64,000 nt of DNA from Panax quinquefolius (lineage: Eukaryota; Streptophyta; Magnoliopsida; Apiales; Araliaceae). Position 1 is the first letter of the stretch. Each line of letters begins with the position of its first letter. The stretch spans positions 2,373,830 through 2,437,829 of the forward strand of contig CM035168.1 of assembly GCA_020205615.1 (NCBI GenBank), given 5' to 3'. This document shows, piece after piece, positions 58,315 to 64,000 of this stretch. A program made the position numbers and the translations under genes. The notes below the pieces were generated by a model, which was given only the letters and a program-made list of their open reading frames with translations, was not told the origin of the DNA and did not search any database.

Positions 58315-61300
58315 TGTGAGACCCCGAATCTTATGAAATAAAAGTATTCAATTTTCTTATTATTATTTTATTTAGTAAATGGTTAAATTGAGAAAGGGTT
58401 AAAGTTAAGGGTGATATTTGAAAATTTTACAAAGTAAGTAAGTTGTCATTCGTTTAGTTGGGGAATATTGTTTTTTTCGGGGAATATCCGTATACGGCAA
58501 AATCATTGGTGGACCCCACAATGGAAGTATTGTCGTAATAAGAAAATGACAGAATTATCTTTTTATAAAATTAACGGCAAAAGTGTTACCGTTAAAACTG
58601 TTGAACTACCCGGTAGAAAAAGTACAGTAATACGTGTGGTTACATAGTAGCACACGGTATTGATTATTGATGCTTACGTAAGAAGTCACTCAGTTATACT
58701 CAATTATTGCTACAGTAATTGCTACATCATATCTCTCATATTGTTGATTCAATTATTGTCAAAGTATCATCTGCCTTATTTATATTATTAAATCAATAAT
58801 TGAGACGGCAAAGTTATTCATATTATTATTTGCAATATTAACAATGTCTAGAAGTTCTGTCGATGAGAGGTTTGGTCACCTAATTGTGCGCCAATAAGGA
58901 GAAATCCTTATCGGAAAGCCCCCTCTTTCTTGGGAATGAACTGGTTGTTAAATATTATAAATTATAATATTAATGATGAATAAGTTCGTGTTGATTAAAG
59001 ATGAAATTGATAGTTCCATTGTGTTGGAATTATTAGTGTTAGTGAAAATTGACATTTATTTCGATATTAATTGATGCCTGGAGGTTATATTGACCAATCG
59101 GGTAATTAACCGGATAAATGAGTAATTAATTGCTATTAATTCACATGCTTATAAATATGTGTTCACATGTGTGTACTATTGATTCACATGATTTACTATT
59201 AGGGGAGTTGGTGCAAGTTTGATAATACTTGCATGACTAAGTTAAAAATGGAGGTATAGTTGAAGGTACTATATTATAATTAATTTTTTCACATGTTTAG
59301 AACTATTGTGTCACATGATTTACTATTGATTCACATGATTTACTATTAGGGGAGGTGGTGCAAGTTTGATAATACTTGCATGACTAAATTAAAAATGAAG
59401 AAAAAGACGAGGGTATTATACTGTAATATTTTGAGCCCCAAAATGTGCAATTATGGAAACTATATTTTCCTATAAATAGAAGTTCATTCCTTCATTATTT
59501 TTCACCAATTCACTAAGTCTCACAAGAGCAATTATTATAGAGAAATTATAGAGAGAGAAGCTATCGAGAGAAAAAAGAAGCGAAGTTTGTTACTTCACTA
59601 TTCCAGTATCCAGTCTTCTTCTGAGGTAAGGGATATTATTATTATAGTAAGGGGTATTATTTCTTTCGTATTCATGAAAAAAGTTTCTGTTATTCCATTC
59701 TTTATTATTATGTTGAATAACTCGCCGCTGCCAAGTACCGCATACATGGTAAAATTCTTCCATTATTCCATTCTTTATTATTATGTTAGAATAACTTTTG
59801 CCATGCCGGTACCGCATACACGGTGAAATTCTTCATTATTCCATTCTTTATTATTCATTGGAATATCCTATCTGTGCGGATTACGCATGACCTGGTTCTA
59901 TTTTTTATTATTCTGTTGAAATATCCTGTCTATGCGTATTACGCATGACCTGGTTCCATTATTTATTATTCTATTGGAATAACATGTATGTGCGGTCTAT
60001 CGCATGCCCCGTGAATTCTTATGTTATTCCATTTTTTATTATTCTGTTGGAATAACCTGTCTATGTGGATTACTGCATGCATGGTGAATGATCGTTTGTA
60101 TTCTTTCTTTATTAAATTGTTGAAATGATTTGTCTACGTAGATTACCGCATGTCGGGTAAAAATCCATTTGCAGTTTCGTATATTCTATTATACTCGTAT
60201 GAGATATCATTTCTTTTGTACTCGTCATGGAATATCATTTTCTTTGGTATTTTTTTATGAGTTATTATTCACGGGTTACTATTCACCCGGTTACTATTCA
60301 CTCTAAGATAATTCACTCGGGTATTCGGGGCACTTTTTATGTCAGAGTACTATTTACGAGTTACTATTTACGGGTTACTATTCACCCAATTTACTATTAA
60401 CCCGAATATTATTCACTCGGGTATTTAGGGTACTTCTCGTGTCGGGGAACTATTCATGAGGTACTATTCTCGAAGTACTATTCATAGGGTACTATTCACG
60501 GGGTACTATTTACCCGAAAAATATATTTCTTTTCTATCCAAATTATTTTTGGTACATGAATAATATTCTTGAATATTACTCCACAAAGAAGTATCATGTT
60601 GACAATTTGGATATTTTTAAACTCTGAATAAATTTAAAGTCTTTAATATTTATCCTTGATTTCGTTTGATTAATGCCTATATAATTGTCATCATCCTCAT
60701 GCTTATATTGTGATGAAAGTCATCTTTGGCTTACGTGCAAAAATGGACTGTTGATTATTGGTTTTACAGTTGTATATCTTTGGCTTACGTGCAAAGATGG
60801 ACTGTTGATTATTGGTTTTACAGTTGTATATCTTTGGCTTACGTGAAAAGATGGACTATTGATTAGTAATTTTACAGTTGTATATCTTTGGCTTACGTGC
60901 AAAGATGAACTATTGATTGATGAGTATCTTTGGTTTATGTGCACAGATGAGCTGTTTATTGGTATGATTATGATCAGGGATCATTTGGTATAATCATGAC
61001 CCTTAATGTTATAAATGATGTGGTAAAAGTCCTCATTGGCCCGTAGTGTATTGATGGACAGTTATTGGTATGATTATAACCAGGGATTATTCGGTATAAT
61101 CATGACCATCGATGATTACATGAATATCCTCGTCGTAGTGCGTGGATGATTCGATGATGTGGATTATTTATTAAAATTGAGTCTCGCCGATAAAATATTG
61201 ATTATACACTTTTAATTCATAAAAGATAGTAGATATCATGCTCTACTTGACTCTTCTAAAATACAGTTGTATGTCTTTGGCCTATAGTGCAAAGATGAAT

Positions 61301-62531
61301 TGTTAATGAATATCTTTGGTCGTAGTGCAAAGATGAATTTATTAGTATGATTATGAGTAGGAATTGTGATTTGGTAAAACCATGATTTTTGATGTTTTAG
61401 GTGAAGATAGGTGATGAAAATTATCTTCGTCCTGGGTGCGAAGAGGAATTTAGAATCACAATTATGATTATGAGTTATTCATATGATTGTGGACAGGAAT
61501 TGTTGATTGATGTTACAAGGATAAAACGTTATTGGTGGACTTTTAACATGGAGAAGATAATAGATCTGATGATCTATTTGACTCTTCTAATGGATTGCTC
61601 GTTCCGCTACAACTATGGTTGAAAAGTTTTATCATCTACCATATGTTCTGAATCTCTGATTTATTACTGATGAAGGCTATTGATGATGTAAATTATCTTT
61701 AGTTATGATATTCTTTATCGGGCTAGTTAGTTGTGCTCACCCTTTTTGTTTCACAATTCCTTTCGTGTAATAAGAGTGTAGCCGGGTTAGAAGCGGGGTA
61801 ACAGGAGAATAGAATCTGTGGTCTATAGTCATTGAGGTTCTCCTTAGATAGTATGGAAATAATTTTATTGAGAACTTTAGATAAGTGTGTCGTATTGTAT
61901 ACGTCATTTGATATTTAATTTTGGTGAACCGAATAGGGTGAGGTGAACCCAACTTTGGAAGGGTGTTTTGCCACTATCATACAAGATGTCTAATAACATA
62001 CAACCCCGTGTTATCATAAGACAGGGTTGTACACATCCACTTGCTGAGTATATCTATGAGCACTACCTATATGATCTTGGAGTTTGGTTGAAATATAATT
62101 TTCAATTGCAGATGCGGTGGAGATAGTTATATGTCAAGAAAGACTCACCATTGGAAAAAACATGATAGTAATCTTCTCGCTTTTCCTTTGGGGTCTATTA
62201 GGGTCAACCAAGGATAATTATGTGGACATATGATATCTATCATAACCTCGACGCACGGCCTCCCATGTCACGAAGGTTTCTTGAGCACTTCCCAAAGATT
62301 TTAATTTCTAAAACAGTTTTTGACTGTACTTTTATGTAAAGTACCATTGTAAGGTTGTGGTCGAGGAACCATGAGAGTGACATACATTTGTATTAAAACT
62401 CACAGTTTAACTGTGGTCCTATTCTGCACGACAGTTCAACAGTTGTATAAATGAAGTTTGTAAATGATTTTTATAGTGTGATATCTGGCGACTCAGAATG
62501 GGTCGTGTGGACCTACTTTGTGGGCGTCATA
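58315..62531 (+). mobile_element. Solo LTR with target-site duplication
   Basis: TGTGAGACCCCG to GGGCGTCATA, 4217 bases, flanked by GTATA at 58310-58314 and 62532-62536; the interrupted LTR continues in register on both sides. TATA at 59470-59479, donor at 59626. It is much longer than the A LTRs because of expanded hairpin arrays and a U5 insertion. No internal sequence remains, so it arose by LTR-LTR recombination. Confidence 0.85.
60720..60960 (+). repeat. 58-base tandem repeat of ATCTTTGGC hairpins
   Basis: Five units with ATCTTTGGCTTACGTGC, AAAGATGGACTG and TTGATTATTGGTTTTACAG in order. Stem and loop are kept in most units. Confidence 0.9.
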
Positions 62532-62536
62532 GTATA

Positions 62537-63230
62537 TCTTTGGCTTACGTGCAAAGATGGACTGTTGATTATTGGTTTTACAGTTGTATATCTTTGGCTT
62601 ACGTGCAAAGATGAACTATTGATTGATGAGTATCTTTGGCTTATGTGCATAGATAAACTATTTATTGGTATAATTATGACCAGGGATCATTCGGTATAAT
62701 CATAACCCGTAATATTATAGATGATGTTGTAAAAGTCCTCATTGGCCCGTAGTGCATTGATGGACAGTTATTGGTATGATTATAACCAAGGATTATTCGA
62801 TATAATCATGACCATTGATGATTACATGAATATCCTTGGCCATAGTGCAAGGATGATTCGATGATGTGGATTATTTATTAAGCCGAGTCTCAGCGATAAA
62901 ATATTGATTATACACTTTTAATTCTTAAAAGATAGTAGATATCATGCTCTACTTGACTCTTCTAAAATACAGTTGTATGTCTTTGGCCTATAGTGCAAAG
63001 ATGAATTGTTAATGAATATCTTTGGCCGTAGTGCAAAGATGAATTTATTAGTATGATTATGAGCAGGAATTGTGATTTAGTATAATCATAATTTTTGATG
63101 TTTCAAGTGAAGATAAGTGATAAAAATTATCTTCGTCCTAGGTGCGAAGAGGAATTTAGAATCACAATTATGATTATGAGTTATTCATATGATTATGGAC
63201 AGGAATTGTGAGTTATTCATATGATCGGAG
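62537..63230 (+). repeat. LTR F, second part
   Basis: Continues LTR F with hairpin units (62537-62650, 62832-62854, 62975-63150) up to about 63230, where it joins internal retrotransposon sequence before reaching its own end. Confidence 0.75.
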
Positions 63231-63369
63231 ATGAGCAATGGGAAAATCATGATAGAGAGGAAATAATCGGGAAGGTACAATTCAAAAAGAAAGCAAGGTA
63301 TTCTCATCTCTTCGACATACCAGGTACGTACGTAAATTTCGAGGGCGAAATTTCATAAGGAGGGGAGAT
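63231..63369 (+). pseudogene. 3' end of an internal chromovirus region with purine tract
   Basis: Contains the chromodomain-distal sequence GGTACGTACGTAAATTTCG-AGGGCGAAATTTC seen at 18985-19020, then AAGGAGGGGAGA (about 63357-63369). Nearly all of the internal region of the element is deleted between LTR F and this piece. Confidence 0.7.
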
Positions 63370-64000
63370 TGTGAGACACCGAATTTTATGAAAGTAAAGT
63401 ATTCAATTTTTCTATTTTGGTAAATGGTTAAATTGATAAAGGGTTAAAGTTAAAGGTGATATGTGAAAATTTTTCAAAGTAAGCAAGTTGATATAAAATA
63501 TTCGTTGTTTCGGGGAATATTCGATTAGTCAGGGAATATTCGTTTTAACAGGGAATATTCGTACGACGACACAATCATTGATGAACCCCACAACGGAAGT
63601 ATTGTCGTAGTTAGAAAATGACAAAAATATCTTTTTATAAAAATAACGGCGAAAGTTTTACCGTTAAAATTTTAAACTACCCGGTAGTAAAAGTATAGTA
63701 ATACGCGTGGTTGCATAGTAGCACACGGTATTGATTATTGATGCTTACGTAAGAAGTCACTCAGTTATACTCAATTATTGCTACAGTAATTTCTGCATCA
63801 TATCTCTCATATTATTGATTCAATTATTGTCACAATATCATCTGCATAATATTTTATATTATTAAATCAATAATTGAGAAGACAAAGTTATTCATATTAT
63901 TATTTGCAATATTGACAATATCTAGAAGTTCTGTCAAGGAGAGGTTTGGTCACCTAATTGCGCGCCAATAAGGATAAATCCTTATCGGAAAGCCCCCTCT
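63370..64000 (+). repeat. 3' LTR start, cut by the window end
   Basis: TGTGAGACACCG start after the purine tract, A/F-type U3 with the conserved GCGCGCCAATAAGGA block at 63960. Confidence 0.8.

Noticed and set aside
60720..60960. Regular repeats with spacers resembling a CRISPR array
   Set aside because: Repeats and spacers are both conserved between units and lie in a plant LTR; it is an ordinary tandem repeat.
1..64000. Host genes, tRNA, rRNA or other RNA genes
   Set aside because: I saw no intact host reading frame, no rRNA-like sequence and no tRNA cloverleaf with conserved boxes; a dedicated tRNA scan was not possible.

Overview
The window is repeat-only plant nuclear DNA, most likely pericentromeric or other heterochromatin. 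I see no host gene with an intact reading frame and no RNA gene. The evidence for a plant is Ty3/gypsy chromovirus pol with plant-type initiator-Met primer sites, Athila/Tat-type gag and protease fragments, a hAT element carrying a piece of a eukaryotic RuvB-like 2 gene, and very AT-rich LTRs. The species cannot be named from this.

Layout. 1-4936: Athila/Tat-lineage element on the minus strand, lacking RT, RNase H and integrase, inserted in the 3' LTR of the next element. 4937-14449: Tekay/Del-like chromovirus A (minus) with gag, protease, RT, RNase H, integrase and chromodomain all recognisable but broken by stops. 14450-19917: related plus-strand element E, which A interrupts in its 5' LTR; E is internally deleted. 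19243-19801: fragment of a hAT element inside E's 3' LTR. 19918-21611: LTR of a third subfamily (C). 21612-27677: Tat-like element D, deleted for RT-integrase, carrying an inverted-LTR unit (23606-24683) and a MITE-like repeat. 27885-48116: second chromovirus copy A2 (minus), interrupted in its 3' LTR by complete but coding-defective element B (28510-37084, TSD ATAAT) and in gag by a hAT element (43402-44363, 8-bp TSD) carrying the RuvB-like 2 fragment. 48117-55720: LTR pieces in alternating orientation. 55721-64000: LTR F, interrupted by a 4.2-kb solo LTR (58315-62531, TSD GTATA), then a short internal remnant and the start of another LTR.

How the parts relate. A, A2, E and B, plus the LTR fragments C and F, belong to one chromovirus clade with long LTRs. 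Their LTRs share a TATA box, a short leader without an AUG, a consensus 5' splice site, arrays of short hairpins with covarying stems, and ACTATTCAC repeats. A matching 3' splice site lies just before the gag ATG. I infer a leader intron that removes the hairpins and primer site from the gag mRNA while unspliced RNA keeps them. E and B share one integrase-deletion junction, and A and A2 both have Lys in place of the third catalytic acid of integrase. No element here looks autonomous. Differences between LTR copies concentrate at CAGG/CCTG/CCGG sites, which may be assembly error, so some frame damage should be treated with caution.
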